From NCBI RefSeq assembly GCF_900109165.1, contig NZ_FNZF01000003.1, forward strand, positions 372,001-436,000: a stretch of DNA of 64,000 bases, in the 5' to 3' direction. A model generated the notes under the pieces. That model was not told where the DNA came from, ran no database searches, and saw nothing but the letters and a program-made list of their open reading frames with translations. Every line of letters starts with the position of its first letter. The first letter of the stretch is position 1. This stretch comes from Bhargavaea ginsengi. Its GTDB lineage: Bacteria; Bacillota; Bacilli; Bacillales_A; Planococcaceae. This document shows positions 54,116 to 64,000 of this stretch, piece after piece. The translations under genes were made by a program, and so were the position numbers.

Positions 54116-54904
54116 TCAGACCATGACCAGTTCGGTCGGTGCTTCGGCATCGGTGTCATACAGATGCACGAATTCGCCGGGCCGGATGCCGCAGGTTTCA
54201 AGCGTCTGCGCCACACTCATTCTTGCCAGGTCCTTCATATTATTGTCCTTCGACAAGTGGGAAAGGTAGATGCGTGTCTCTTTCTGCTCCACGACCTCGC
54301 TCATGGCGACCGCGGCATCCTCATTGGACACGTGGCCGACATCGCTCAGGATACGCCGCTTCACATTCCATGGATAGCGCCCCATCTGGAGCATACCGAC
54401 GTCGTGGTTGCTCTCAAAGACGAAAGCGTCAGAACCGGAGATCCAGCCTTTCATCCGGTCGCTCACGTAGCCTGTATCTGTGATGAGGGCAAGCTTTCGG
54501 CCGCCGTCATGAAACACATAAAACATCGGGTCCGCTGCATCATGTGAAACCGCGAACGACTGGATGTCGAGGCTGCCGAATGACTTGACCGTTTCCATGT
54601 CAAACATGAAACGCTGATCGGACGGAATTTCGCCTACCAGGCCGTCCATCGCTTTCCATGTCTTTTCGTTGGCGTACACAGGCACGCCGTACTTTCTGGC
54701 AGCCACACCCAGGCCCCTGATATGGTCGCTGTGTTCATGGGTGACGAAGATGCCGTCGATCTGTTTCATGCTGCGGCCGATTCCCCCGAGGAGTCCCTCG
54801 AGCTTTTTGGCGCTCAGCCCCGCATCCACAAGAAAGGCATGTTCGTCATTTTCTATATAAATGGAATTTCCTGTACTGCCGCTGGCCAATACACTGAATC
54901 TCAC
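54116..54904 (-). CDS. walJ: WalJ (YycJ) MBL-fold exonuclease-like protein
   Basis: This 262-residue metallo-beta-lactamase-fold protein has the metal motif [10 protein letters not shown] and later histidine/aspartate ligands in VSHDAADP and [10 protein letters not shown]. YycJ proteins are 5'-3' double-strand DNA exonucleases linked to mismatch repair in Bacillus. It follows walI after 11 bases in the wal operon. Confidence 0.94.
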   Translation of the reverse strand: MRFSVLASGSTGNSIYIENDEHAFLVDAGLSAKKLEGLLGGIGRSMKQIDGIFVTHEHSDHIRGLGVAARKYGVPVYANEKTWKAMDGLVGEIPSDQRFMFDMETVKSFGSLDIQSFAVSHDAADPMFYVFHDGGRKLALITDTGYVSDRMKGWISGSDAFVFESNHDVGMLQMGRYPWNVKRRILSDVGHVSNEDAAVAMSEVVEQKETRIYLSHLSKDNNMKDLARMSVAQTLETCGIRPGEFVHLYDTDAEAPTELVMV

Positions 54905-54915
54905 GTTTCGGCCTC

Positions 54916-55737
54916 CTACTGTTCTTCTTTGATGACTGGTTCGGAAAGTTTATCGAGAACCTTGCCGTCCACTGCGTTGACGAAGTGGTCAGCCGATGTG
55001 CCATCTTCCAATTCTATATGAATATGCCAGGTCGGTGCAAACACCTGTGTCTGGGTAAGCTGGACAATCGGCGAGTAGCCTAATTCCACATCGGTGATAT
55101 TGGAACCGGGTTTCAGGACACCGGACGACCGGTACAGCGCATTGATCGCCTGAATTGGCGAATAAAGATCTTTCTCCACATCAAACTCCACCAGATTGTG
55201 GACCATCGTCTGCTCGTAGCCGGTGGCTTCCCGGTCTTCGTTCCACTGTACAATCAGTGTCGAATTTTCATTGTAATAGATTGTGCTGCCGTCATACTTC
55301 TGGAAGAAAGTCGCTGTCCGCTTTTCCTGATCAATTTCCCAAAGTGTATAGTCCTCGCCCTGCGGCACGTACTTCTCCAGGAAATCTTTAAAGCTCAGCT
55401 TGCCGTCGCCGTCCTCCAGACTGAAAGGCTCGTCCAGCTCGGAAACGAGCCTATGTTCGTCAATGATCCGGGGGGTTTGGCCGGACAGCTCCCTCAATTC
55501 TGCGGGATCGACCGGCTCCAGTTCGCCGGAAACATTAGATGCCATCTTGATCTCCGGGAGTTCTCCGTAGGTGATATCATCCCCGCTCAGACGGTCTTCA
55601 ATGCTGTCTTTCCCGAGCACTTCCAGCTTGTCGAACCCATTGATCCGGTTCATATACAGCGAGAACAGGAAGACGTTCAGGATGGCGAATACGACGATGA
55701 AAATTGTCTTTGTCTTATTCCAGTCCACCCATGCCAC
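54916..55737 (-). CDS. walI: WalI (YycI), WalK regulator
   Basis: This 273-residue protein has one N-terminal membrane helix ([20 protein letters not shown]) and an extracellular domain of the YycI type. With WalH it restrains the WalK kinase. Its start overlaps the walH end by 23 bases. Confidence 0.93.
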   Translation of the reverse strand: MAWVDWNKTKTIFIVVFAILNVFLFSLYMNRINGFDKLEVLGKDSIEDRLSGDDITYGELPEIKMASNVSGELEPVDPAELRELSGQTPRIIDEHRLVSELDEPFSLEDGDGKLSFKDFLEKYVPQGEDYTLWEIDQEKRTATFFQKYDGSTIYYNENSTLIVQWNEDREATGYEQTMVHNLVEFDVEKDLYSPIQAINALYRSSGVLKPGSNITDVELGYSPIVQLTQTQVFAPTWHIHIELEDGTSADHFVNAVDGKVLDKLSEPVIKEEQ

Positions 55738-57043
55738 CTCCCGTTCCGGCTTTCTTCACGGATTGCCATTCCCCGTCTTCCTCGTAGAACCAAGCCGGTT
55801 CCAGCGTGTACGTGTTATTCGCATCATCTCGGCGGAGATCGTAGCCACGGACAATCTCCCCGACTTCGGCGAAGTCGACACTTTCTTCGGCACGGAGTTT
55901 TTCCGCCACATCCGTCCCCGGCAGAAGGACTTTTTCAGTCTCCTCAGGCAAAGGATTCGCCAGCACGTAATAGGGACGTGAGTAGCGGACAACCCTGCCG
56001 TCACCCCAAACTTGGGTGATATCGGTCCATGTCATCGTCTTATCGCTAAAGACGGGATAACCATCGACGATCAGCTGGTATTTGATCAGCTTGCGGATCG
56101 GATCCATGTAGGAAAGGACAAATTCATTAGTCCAGCCGCTATGGCCGTTGACATAATCCAGACTGTCGAGAAGCAGCTCACTCGGTATCGAGACGCCCTG
56201 GCTCTCGGCCTTCGTGTCTGTGAAACTCAATGTCCTCAGCTGCGTGTCGACAGTCATCTGGCGTTCGATGTCATAATAGATTTCCTTGTGCTCGCCGGAC
56301 CTCTCCCGCTCGACAAGACTCGGGTCGGGGAAGAGCGCATCCTTGAACTCGGACGGGCTGACCTCCTGCTGCTGCTGGATAAAGGTCAGGTTGCTGATCG
56401 GCTTGCTTTCCGCCGGCACATAAAGATTCAGGGCTTCCTCCCGCTCCACCGCGGCATACGGCTCAAACGCTTCCGCCCCGGCCGTCAGACTTTTCAGCCG
56501 TTCCTCGTCTATCTCTGATGCCTGGGCGGTGAATCTGCGCCCGCCTTCCCTTCCGATAAAGTGGACGAGGCCTCTGTCCGAATCTGTTTCGATGACAATT
56601 CGGCTGAAGCTCGCTTCATTCGTTACCGGCTCGCTGAATCGGAACAGATTGTCCGCGACTCCGAACGGTATGGGGGACCGGAAAAAGAGCGTCATGCTTT
56701 CCGGATGATTGACGATGCTGTCCACTTCGTCAATGGTCACTTCCGGGTCAGCTTCCTGCAGATTTCTGAACGACCATGTCGACATGAAGTCCACCATCGT
56801 TTTAATGTTCTCTCTATCCGTGGTGCCGGTCATTCGGTCCCCGGAGTTGGCAATCAGCTTATACGGAAGAATGACATCACTCAGCTTCAGTTTCTCCGCG
56901 ATGGTGACCTCTACGGCCGGCGCCTGTTCGATCGGCTGGTAATTTGGCCTGAATGTCCAGATCGAGAATGTCAGCGTGATGCTCAGAAGAATGAGCAGAA
57001 TGAGTACTGCCGTCTTGATAGGCTCTATATATTTCAATCCCAT
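55715..57043 (-). CDS. walH: WalH (YycH), WalK regulator
   Basis: This 442-residue protein has an N-terminal membrane helix (about 10-29) and a large extracellular YycH domain. It acts with WalI in the membrane to set WalK activity. It overlaps walK by 10 bases and walI by 23 bases. Confidence 0.93.
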   Translation of the reverse strand: MGLKYIEPIKTAVLILLILLSITLTFSIWTFRPNYQPIEQAPAVEVTIAEKLKLSDVILPYKLIANSGDRMTGTTDRENIKTMVDFMSTWSFRNLQEADPEVTIDEVDSIVNHPESMTLFFRSPIPFGVADNLFRFSEPVTNEASFSRIVIETDSDRGLVHFIGREGGRRFTAQASEIDEERLKSLTAGAEAFEPYAAVEREEALNLYVPAESKPISNLTFIQQQQEVSPSEFKDALFPDPSLVERERSGEHKEIYYDIERQMTVDTQLRTLSFTDTKAESQGVSIPSELLLDSLDYVNGHSGWTNEFVLSYMDPIRKLIKYQLIVDGYPVFSDKTMTWTDITQVWGDGRVVRYSRPYYVLANPLPEETEKVLLPGTDVAEKLRAEESVDFAEVGEIVRGYDLRRDDANNTYTLEPAWFYEEDGEWQSVKKAGTGGGMGGLE

Positions 57044-58860
57044 TCACCCGCCTCTTCAACCTCGAATGGAAGCGTGAAGAAGATCGTCGTGCCTTTGCCT
57101 TCCTCACTCTCCGCCCAGATATGGCCGCCGTGTGCCTGGATCATTTCCTTGGCGATGGCAAGTCCCAGCCCCGTGCCGCCCATTGCGCGTGAACGGGCCT
57201 TGTCGGCGCGGTAGAACCGCTCGAAAATCCGCTTCACATTTGATTCCGGAATACCCATCCCTTCGTCGGAGACGGCTATTTTGATATGGTCATCCTCCGC
57301 CTGGACGGTAAACCGGACATTGCCTCCGTCCGGTGAGTACTTCAAGGCATTGGAGATGATGTTGTCGATGACTTGGGTCATCTTGTCCATGTCGAGCTCT
57401 GTATACAGCGGTCCAGGCGGAATCAGCCTGACGAACTGGACGTCGTTGGATTTCATGAGCTCGAACCGGTCGATGATCCGGTGGAAGAACTTCACAAAGT
57501 CGACGATGTCGGTGTTCAGCTCATACTCTCGGCTATCCATTCGTGACAGCTGCAGAAGATCCGTGACGAGGCGGATCATCCGCTCCGTCTCGGTCTGTGT
57601 GACGTGCAGGAAGGAAGGTGCGATCTCCTCGTCTTTCCACGCGCCGTCAGCCAGCGCCTCGAGATAGCTCCTCATCGAGGTGAGCGGGGTGCGCAGCTCA
57701 TGCGACACGTTGGAAACGAATTCCCGGCGCTCCATCTCGATTTTCTCCTGCTCGGTGATATCATGCAGGACAACGATCAGGCCGTTCACAAACCCGGTTT
57801 CCTTCTGGATCACGGAGAAATTCGCCCGCAGGATATAGGGCCCCTCCTCGTTGCTGAAGTCGATCGTGATCGGATCCTGCATATCGACGAGGTCCTCAAA
57901 AGTTTGTTCCTGCTCAAGTCCGAGCACGGCCGGCACAGGACGGTTCAGCACATGTTCGCGCGGGACGCCCAGCATATCGAGCGCCGTGTCGTTGATCAGG
58001 ATGATGCGCCCTTTCCGGTCAGTCGAAATAACTCCGTCGGTCATATTGGACAGGACAGACGCCAGCTTCCTCCGCTCGGACTCCGTCGAGGACTGTGCTT
58101 CCTGGAGTCTTGTCGTCAGATGGTTGAACGCCTTCGCCAGGTCACCGATCTCATCCTGGCCGTATACCCGTACCTTCCGGGCGAAGTTCCCTTTTGCCAT
58201 GGCGCTCGCCTGCTTGGTCATGTCGGCGATCGGGCGGGTGATCGTCTGGGCAAGGAGGATGCCCAGGATCACGGTGATCCCGAGGGAAAAAGCAGTCCCG
58301 CCGGCAAGGATCTGGTTGATGTCGTTGATCTGGCCGAATACCTTCTCAATGTCCGACTGGATGTACACGGATGCGATTACTTCGTCACCGGAAACAACCG
58401 GCATTGCCAGCCCCCAAATCCGGCGCTGTGAAGGTTCATCCAAGTAGGTTTTGCTGAATTGGGTACCTGACTGGATAGAATTCCGGACGAGTTCGTCCGC
58501 TGTTCGCTGGTTGACAAGATGCTGGTTTTCATATTCCGATGTGGCGAGAATCCGCATCTTGGAGTCGATGACTCTCACTTCGATAATATCATCGGAGGAA
58601 AAACCGGAAAGGACCGTATGGAGACTCTCCTCCGGGGAGGGGTCTTCCTCGGTCCTTTGCCGTGTCAATTCCTCCCTGACACTGAATACCAGGAGGTTCA
58701 CCCGGTCCTCGATAGATTCCTCGAAGTTTTCCTTCAGCGTCTTCTCGAGTTCCTGGGCAAAGTAGATACCGATGATCTGCATCGCGATCAGGATGAGAAG
58801 AACGTACATCAGAACAAACTTCAGATGAATGGACCGGAAAAAGCTGACTTTCTGCATCAA
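57034..58860 (-). CDS. walK: WalK (YycG) sensor histidine kinase
   Basis: This 608-residue sensor kinase of cell-wall metabolism has two membrane helices (about 13-34 and 184-203) around an extracellular PAS-like domain, then HAMP (about 205-255), PAS (about 262-370), the phospho-accepting His387 in FVSNVSHELRTPL and a HATPase domain (NIISNALKYS, DEGMGIP, GTGLGLAIAKEM). It phosphorylates WalR. It starts 3 bases after the walR stop. Confidence 0.97.
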   Translation of the reverse strand: MMQKVSFFRSIHLKFVLMYVLLILIAMQIIGIYFAQELEKTLKENFEESIEDRVNLLVFSVREELTRQRTEEDPSPEESLHTVLSGFSSDDIIEVRVIDSKMRILATSEYENQHLVNQRTADELVRNSIQSGTQFSKTYLDEPSQRRIWGLAMPVVSGDEVIASVYIQSDIEKVFGQINDINQILAGGTAFSLGITVILGILLAQTITRPIADMTKQASAMAKGNFARKVRVYGQDEIGDLAKAFNHLTTRLQEAQSSTESERRKLASVLSNMTDGVISTDRKGRIILINDTALDMLGVPREHVLNRPVPAVLGLEQEQTFEDLVDMQDPITIDFSNEEGPYILRANFSVIQKETGFVNGLIVVLHDITEQEKIEMERREFVSNVSHELRTPLTSMRSYLEALADGAWKDEEIAPSFLHVTQTETERMIRLVTDLLQLSRMDSREYELNTDIVDFVKFFHRIIDRFELMKSNDVQFVRLIPPGPLYTELDMDKMTQVIDNIISNALKYSPDGGNVRFTVQAEDDHIKIAVSDEGMGIPESNVKRIFERFYRADKARSRAMGGTGLGLAIAKEMIQAHGGHIWAESEEGKGTTIFFTLPFEVEEAGEWD

Positions 58861-58863
58861 AGG

Positions 58864-59571
58864 TTACTCCTGTTCCGGATTTCTCAGGTAATAGCCAACA
58901 CCGCGCCTTGTCACAATCCATGCCGGATGGCTCGGGCTGTCCTCGATTTTCTCGCGGAGACGGCGGATCGTCACGTCGACGGTCCGAACATCCCCGAAGT
59001 AGTCGTAGCCCCAGACTGTCTGGAGCAGGTGTTCACGCGTCATCACCTGGCCAATGTGCTTTGATAAATAGTGAAGCAGTTCGAATTCCCTGTGCGTGAG
59101 CTCGATCTGCTCGCCGCGCTTCTGGACGAGGTACGCGTCAGGCTGGATCGTCAGATGTCCGATGGTAATGTCATTGGACACTTCCTCTTCCGTATCAGCC
59201 GGAGCGGCCTGATGGCGCCGCATATTGGCTTTCACGCGCGCGATCAGCTCGCGGGTACTGAACGGCTTGGTGACATAGTCATCCGCTCCGAGCTCAAGTC
59301 CGAGGACCTTGTCGATTTCGGAGTCCTTCGCTGTCAGCATGATGATCGGGAAATCATATTTCTTGCGCAATTCACGGCATACTTCCATGCCATCCTTCTT
59401 GGGCAGCATGATATCGAGCAGCGCAAGATCAGGCACGGTTTCTTCAACTTTTGCCAGCGCCTCTTCACCGTCATATGCCGTAATGACGTTATAGCCCTCT
59501 TTTTTCAGATTGAACTGGAGGATGTCCGCAATTGGCTTTTCATCATCCACTACAAGAATCGTCTTGTCCAT
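58864..59571 (-). CDS. walR: WalR (YycF) response regulator
   Basis: This 235-residue OmpR-type regulator has Asp53 in [11 protein letters not shown], the receiver lysine in DDYVTKPFS and a C-terminal winged helix ([17 protein letters not shown]). It is the essential regulator of peptidoglycan hydrolase genes in Firmicutes and binds TGTWAH-N5-TGTWAH repeats. It heads the walRKHIJ operon. Confidence 0.97.
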   Translation of the reverse strand: MDKTILVVDDEKPIADILQFNLKKEGYNVITAYDGEEALAKVEETVPDLALLDIMLPKKDGMEVCRELRKKYDFPIIMLTAKDSEIDKVLGLELGADDYVTKPFSTRELIARVKANMRRHQAAPADTEEEVSNDITIGHLTIQPDAYLVQKRGEQIELTHREFELLHYLSKHIGQVMTREHLLQTVWGYDYFGDVRTVDVTIRRLREKIEDSPSHPAWIVTRRGVGYYLRNPEQE

Positions 59572-59720
59572 GATGGTCTTCCCTTCTCGTTATCAGGTCA
59601 ATGCCCGTTTCCTTTATGCTATCACGAGATTGCAAGTTCCGCATCTTTGCGGTGCAGGTCTCAACCTATTTATATACCCTCCGGAATGAATTACGGTAAG
59701 CGGTGCAGCATCTGTCGAAT

Positions 59721-59785
59721 CCGGGAAATAATTGCCTTATTTCCCGGGCAATAATCGCCTCCGGACGACATATTTCCCGAGAATA
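59721..59785. promoter_or_regulatory. Noc-binding-like site cluster
   Basis: ATTTCCCGGGCAAT (59739-59752) matches the Noc site ATTTCCCGGGAAAT at 13 of 14 positions. A half site CCGGGAAAT (59721-59729) pairs with it to form an 11-base-pair inverted repeat, and ATTTCCCGAGAATA (59772-59785) is a weaker third match. The cluster lies between walR and the M23 peptidase gene. Confidence 0.6.
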
Positions 59786-59806
59786 TGCCGTGAAATATTT
59801 AGTCTT

Positions 59807-59837
59807 AAAAAAACGGCAGGCCCCCCGGCCTGCCGTC
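59807..59837 (-). terminator. Terminator of the M23 peptidase gene
   Basis: The stem ACGGCAGGCC / GGCCTGCCGT is followed by TTTTTTT on the minus strand. Confidence 0.93.
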
Positions 59838-59848
59838 CTCCAATACGA

Positions 59849-61309
59849 TTACCGCTTTAGCACAGTTAGCGGATTGATGAGTTCCCCGTTTTTGCGCACT
59901 TCGAAGTGAAGATGCACGCCGGTGGAATTTCCTGTGTTGCCCATTACGCCAAGTTTCTGGCCTTGGAGAAGCTTTTGGCCCGGTTTGACGCTGATCGACG
60001 ATAGGTGGGCATACAGTGTCGTATAGCCGTTTCCGTGGTCGACGACGACCCGGTTTCCGAATCCTCCTTGAGGACCGGTCGCCTTGACGGTTCCCGCGTC
60101 AGATGCAAGGATGTCCTTACCAGACGGGCGGGCGATGTCAATACCGTTGTGCTGGCGGCCCCAGCGAGGCCCCTTCTTGCTCGAGATATACCCGCCCTGC
60201 GCAGGCCATGCAAAGTGCCCTGTGGCAGCGCCAGGCACGGCTTTTGTGCCGTTCAGGATAATTTCATCCACCGGTTCCTCGACAACTTTGTCTTCAAGCA
60301 CTTCCTCGGACATTTTCTTCCCGTTCACTGTCTCAGTGACCGTCAGCATCTCTTTCCTGCCGTCTTTTCCGGCCTGGGAAACCTTATTCTGGCCCTTCAG
60401 AATGTTCGGGTCATCTTTAGCGACCTTCTTGTGGGCGATCGCGGTGGCTTCCTTGTGTTTCCGCGACACTGTGACCTCCACGTACGGTTCGTCAACGAGG
60501 ATTTTCACGGAATCACCCGGAACGAGATCAGCCTGTTGATCCATTTCCGGATTCAGTTCAATGAGCTGCTCCAGATCCATGCCGTGCATTTCTGCGACCG
60601 ATCCGGGAGTATCGCCTTCTGCAGCTGTGTAGTCCTGCTCGACAGGTCTTCCGGAAAGCAGAAGGTCGAGTGCCTCCTCTTCCGTCATGATGTTATCCGG
60701 AGCGGTATAAACCTCCTTGGCCTGAAGATCAGCTTTCAGGGACAGATCCGTCACCACTGTCTGTCCTGCTTCAGGCTCCGGAAAATCGCCGTCTTCCCGT
60801 GCGGCTTCATAGCCGTCCAGTTCTTCCTCTGTCATATGGGTCAGCTTGACGCCGCGGATCACCCGTTCGAATGCCCCGGTATCCTTCAGGTGAAACAAGG
60901 TTTCATCACCTATTCGGACAGCGACCGACTGCGCTTCGACGGCAAGTGACTCTCCCAGGGTTTCCTTTACGGTTTCCTCATCTGCCGTTTCGGGATTTCC
61001 GAACACTTTCTCTTTAACGACATTCAGGTCCCTGCCAACGACCAGATCAAGGTCTTCGTGGGCTGCTTCAGCCTCGGCCTTTTTCTCATCCACCGCATGG
61101 TTGACGACTTCCGGGCTTTTGACGGTCCCGATATATTCACCATTCTCATAAACATGATACTGATCATGCAGGCTTTCCTTTGCGAAGCCCGTCCCGGTGA
61201 AGAGAAGGGATCCCATAAGTACAGCCAACGAAACTTTCCTGATTTTCCCCGTCCTCTTCCGTCCAGTGGATGGAGAATTTCCTCGGGTATTATCTGTGTT
61301 TCCTGTCAT
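59849..61309 (-). CDS. M23 peptidoglycan endopeptidase with LysM and G5 domains
   Basis: This 486-residue exported protein has a signal peptide or anchor (about 26-44), a LysM-like segment (about 225-275; YTAAEGDTPGSVAEMHGMDLEQLIELNPEM), a G5-type domain (about 278-355) and a C-terminal M23 metallopeptidase. The zinc ligands lie in RQHNGIDIA, and the HLHFEV motif is also present. It should cut peptidoglycan cross-bridges. A WalR box lies upstream, which fits a WalR-activated wall hydrolase beside the wal operon. Confidence 0.92.
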   Translation of the reverse strand: MTGNTDNTRGNSPSTGRKRTGKIRKVSLAVLMGSLLFTGTGFAKESLHDQYHVYENGEYIGTVKSPEVVNHAVDEKKAEAEAAHEDLDLVVGRDLNVVKEKVFGNPETADEETVKETLGESLAVEAQSVAVRIGDETLFHLKDTGAFERVIRGVKLTHMTEEELDGYEAAREDGDFPEPEAGQTVVTDLSLKADLQAKEVYTAPDNIMTEEEALDLLLSGRPVEQDYTAAEGDTPGSVAEMHGMDLEQLIELNPEMDQQADLVPGDSVKILVDEPYVEVTVSRKHKEATAIAHKKVAKDDPNILKGQNKVSQAGKDGRKEMLTVTETVNGKKMSEEVLEDKVVEEPVDEIILNGTKAVPGAATGHFAWPAQGGYISSKKGPRWGRQHNGIDIARPSGKDILASDAGTVKATGPQGGFGNRVVVDHGNGYTTLYAHLSSISVKPGQKLLQGQKLGVMGNTGNSTGVHLHFEVRKNGELINPLTVLKR

Positions 61310-61419
61310 CTCATTCCCTTGTCCTTTCTAGGTTTCTCTATCTATATCTCTGTATTTATAATCTCAGCCTTAGCTACTTTAACAGTTCATATATATAGGA
61401 ACAAGAAATATGGGTCGTT

Positions 61420-61436
61420 TGTAATGCAAATGTAAA
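61420..61436. promoter_or_regulatory. WalR box
   Basis: TGTAAT-N5-TGTAAA matches the WalR consensus TGTWAH-N5-TGTWAH exactly. It lies about 110 bases upstream of the M23 peptidase start, and a TTGTTC-N17-TAAAGT promoter-like pair lies between them on the minus strand. Confidence 0.85.
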
Positions 61437-61560
61437 ACGGGACCCAATACCCAGTGGACATTCCAGAATATTCGTCTATTATTTCGGTGAAATGACAAGC
61501 GTAACGAACAAATCAAAGCTGATAAGGTGCCAATTTCCTTCTGCTCATGCAAGAAACGGC

Positions 61561-61588
61561 AAAAACCGCTCTCCGGAATGGAGAGCGG
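61561..61588 (-). terminator. Terminator of purA
   Basis: The stem CCGCTCTCC / GGAGAGCGG is followed by TTTTT on the minus strand. The dispersed repeat copy B lies between the purA stop and this hairpin. Confidence 0.85.
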
Positions 61589-61614
61589 CGGCTGCTGAAA
61601 TAACACGATTACCT

Positions 61615-61710
61615 GATTGTAGCGGAGGGCCCGAGACTCCTGCGGGAACAGCGGGCCAGGCGAGACCCCGCAGGACGAAGTCCGAGGAGGCTTGCGGGCC
61701 GTCCGCGGGC
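61615..61710 (+). repeat. Dispersed intergenic repeat, copy B
   Basis: This block starts GATTGTAGCGGAGGGCCCG, carries GAGACCCCGCAGG and CGAGGAGGCTTGCGG, and ends CCGCGGGC. It is the second copy of the repeat at 44427-44543. It would be transcribed at the end of the purA message, in the antisense direction. Confidence 0.82.
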
Positions 61711-61741
61711 TTGCGGGCGCCGTCACGAAGAACGGGGTCTG

Positions 61742-61764
61742 TGACCAAAGCTCCGCTTTGGTCG
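61742..61764. other. Palindromic hairpin downstream of purA
   Basis: GACCAAAGC / GCTTTGGTC forms a 9-base-pair hairpin with no T run, between the purA stop and the dispersed repeat. Its role is unclear. Confidence 0.4.
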
Positions 61765-61801
61765 GCCTGTAGCGAAAACCAGTCTTTCTCTTTATATAGC
61801 C

Positions 61802-63088
61802 TTAGCGCCAGACGCTCTTGATGATATTGGTCTGCGTGCGGTCAGGACCGACCGAGAAGATGGAGATCTGGACGCCTGTCAGCTGAGCGATCCGCTCCAG
61901 ATAATGGCGTGCATTCTCCGGAAGCTCGTCAAGAGAACGAACACCCGTGATATCCTGGCTCCAACCCGGCATCTCTTCATAGACCGGCTCGCAGTCGTCC
62001 AGCACCCGGAGGTTCGCCGGGTATTCGGTGATCAGCTCGCCTTTATAGCGATAGGCTGTGCAGATCTTGACGGTATCCAGACCTGTCAGAACATCGATGG
62101 AGTTAACCGTCAGATCGGTCAGCCCGCTCACACGGCGCGCATGGCGGACGACAACACTGTCGAACCAGCCGATGCGGCGCGGACGGCCCGTTGTCGTGCC
62201 GTATTCCTTGCCCACTTCACGGATGCGGTCGCCGACTTCATCGAACAGTTCAGTCGGGAACGGCCCATCGCCGACACGTGACGTGTAAGCCTTGCAGACA
62301 CCGACAACATGGTCGATTTTCGTCGGGCCGACACCTGCGCCGATCGTGACACCGCCGGCAACCGGGTTCGACGAGGTGACAAACGGGTACGTCCCCTGGT
62401 CGATGTCGAGCATGACGCCCTGCGCGCCTTCGAAGAGGACACGGCGGCCGTCGTCCAATGCATCGTTCAGCACTTTCGATGTATCCGTCACATACTGTGC
62501 GATCTTCTGCCCGTACTCGTAGTACTCGTCGAGGATATCTTCCACTTTGAAGCCTTCCGTCTCATAGAACTTCTCAAGAAGACGGTTTTTCTCCTTGAGG
62601 TTACGGGTCAGCTTCTCTTCGAAGACTTCCTTATCAAGAAGGTCGGCGATCCGGATGCCGATCCGTCCGGCCTTGTCCATATAGGCCGGACCGATTCCCT
62701 TTCCGGTCGTGCCGATCTTGTTGTCTCCCTTGCGGAGTTCCTCGACTTCATCCAGCTTGATGTGGTAGGGCAGGATGACGTGCGCCCGGTTCGAGATGCG
62801 GAGGTTCTCCGTCTCGACTCCGCGGGCATGGAGCCCTTCCAGCTCGGTGACAAGCGCCTTCGGGTCGACAACCATCCCGTTGCCGATAACCGAAATTTTA
62901 TCCTTGTAGAAAATTCCCGACGGAATCAGGTGAAGCTTATACGTCTCTCCGCCGAAAATGATCGTATGGCCTGCGTTGTTTCCGCCCTGATAACGGGAGA
63001 TGACCTCCGAGTTTTCCGACAGGAAATCGGTGATCTTCCCTTTTCCTTCGTCTCCCCACTGCGTTCCGACTACCACCACTGATGGCAT
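61802..63088 (-). CDS. purA: Adenylosuccinate synthetase
   Basis: This 428-residue GTP-dependent enzyme joins IMP and aspartate on the route to AMP. It has the GDEGKGK loop at residues 12-18 with catalytic Asp13, NNAGHTI with the catalytic His, and [14 protein letters not shown] near the C terminus. The ATG at 63088 has GGAGGTG 7 bases upstream; the frame extends 39 codons upstream without support. Confidence 0.97.
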   Translation of the reverse strand: MPSVVVVGTQWGDEGKGKITDFLSENSEVISRYQGGNNAGHTIIFGGETYKLHLIPSGIFYKDKISVIGNGMVVDPKALVTELEGLHARGVETENLRISNRAHVILPYHIKLDEVEELRKGDNKIGTTGKGIGPAYMDKAGRIGIRIADLLDKEVFEEKLTRNLKEKNRLLEKFYETEGFKVEDILDEYYEYGQKIAQYVTDTSKVLNDALDDGRRVLFEGAQGVMLDIDQGTYPFVTSSNPVAGGVTIGAGVGPTKIDHVVGVCKAYTSRVGDGPFPTELFDEVGDRIREVGKEYGTTTGRPRRIGWFDSVVVRHARRVSGLTDLTVNSIDVLTGLDTVKICTAYRYKGELITEYPANLRVLDDCEPVYEEMPGWSQDITGVRSLDELPENARHYLERIAQLTGVQISIFSVGPDRTQTNIIKSVWR

Positions 63089-63173
63089 AGATCTGCACCT
63101 CCGATGGACGGCCTGTTGTTCACGTCCGATTTCAAACAGATATAGTGTACCAATGATCCGGTAACGGGTCAAG

Positions 63174-63221
63174 AAAAACCCGAACGCACAGATGCACTCC
63201 AGCATCGAACGTTCGGGTTTT
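63174..63221 (-). terminator. Terminator of the replicative helicase gene
   Basis: The stem AAAACCCGAACG / CGTTCGGGTTTTT follows the helicase stop on the minus strand. Confidence 0.85.
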
Positions 63222-63225
63222 AAAG

Positions 63226-64000
<775 letters not shown>

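Overview
This window looks like an origin-proximal chromosome segment of a Gram-positive bacterium of the order Bacillales, most likely a moderately GC-rich member of the Planococcaceae. The evidence is the walRKHIJ-htrA-rlmH-purA-dnaC gene order, the Firmicutes-type ribosome binding sites, a tryptophan T-box, and several replication and segregation sites. Those sites are two parS sites, a DnaA-box cluster and a Noc-like cluster. Most genes lie on the minus strand. By comparison with Bacillus subtilis, oriC is expected beyond the right end, so these genes would be co-oriented with the fork. The exact genus is inference.

Layout from left to right. 1-9060 holds a TPR protein cut by the window edge, a DUF4003 gene containing a perfect parS, and the trpEGDCFBA operon behind a Trp T-box; its TrpG lacks the catalytic cysteine. 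9061-24960 is a patchwork of single genes: PBP4-type carboxypeptidase, MgtE, GNAT and VOC proteins, a D-aspartate-ligase-like ATP-grasp enzyme, nicotinamidase, an acetyl-CoA hydrolase/transferase family CoA-transferase with a LytTR regulator, flavin reductase, a methyltransferase whose 3' end carries a second parS, DUF1572, serine hydrolase, MFS, aminoglycoside-phosphotransferase-like and LysE proteins. 25032-34713 holds bioB-bioY with BirA-type operators, PgeF, two genes broken by in-frame stops, the citrate-responsive CitST-like system with a CitM transporter carrying a perfect cre box, an MBL hydrolase, aspartate dehydrogenase and an orphan ABC ATPase. 34799-39420 is the pstSCAB-phoU operon with a Pho-box-like promoter. 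39704-43419 holds an SDR, an ECF S component, malate:quinone oxidoreductase and DUF378.

43635-50446 is the accessory hot spot. The last ~127 bases of the pseudouridine synthase gene rluF and its terminator occur twice as direct repeats. Between them lie a 1,415-residue Rhs/YD-repeat protein with a C-terminal GIY-YIG-nuclease-like domain, two overlapping downstream genes (a leucine-rich-repeat protein and an RraB-domain protein) that make good immunity candidates, and a decayed lysozyme-NlpC/P60 hydrolase broken by a dispersed intergenic repeat. No integrase is visible.

50463-64000 returns to core chromosome: a small protein, a zinc-type dehydrogenase, rlmH, a CxxH/CxxC protein within a DnaA-box cluster, htrA (with an apparent lipobox), walJIHKR, a Noc-like site cluster, a WalR-box-controlled G5/M23 cell-wall peptidase, a second copy of the dispersed repeat, purA, and the 3' part of the replicative helicase gene. 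Control by nutrient state is a theme: T-box, BirA, PhoP, CcpA and WalR sites can all be read directly from the sequence.
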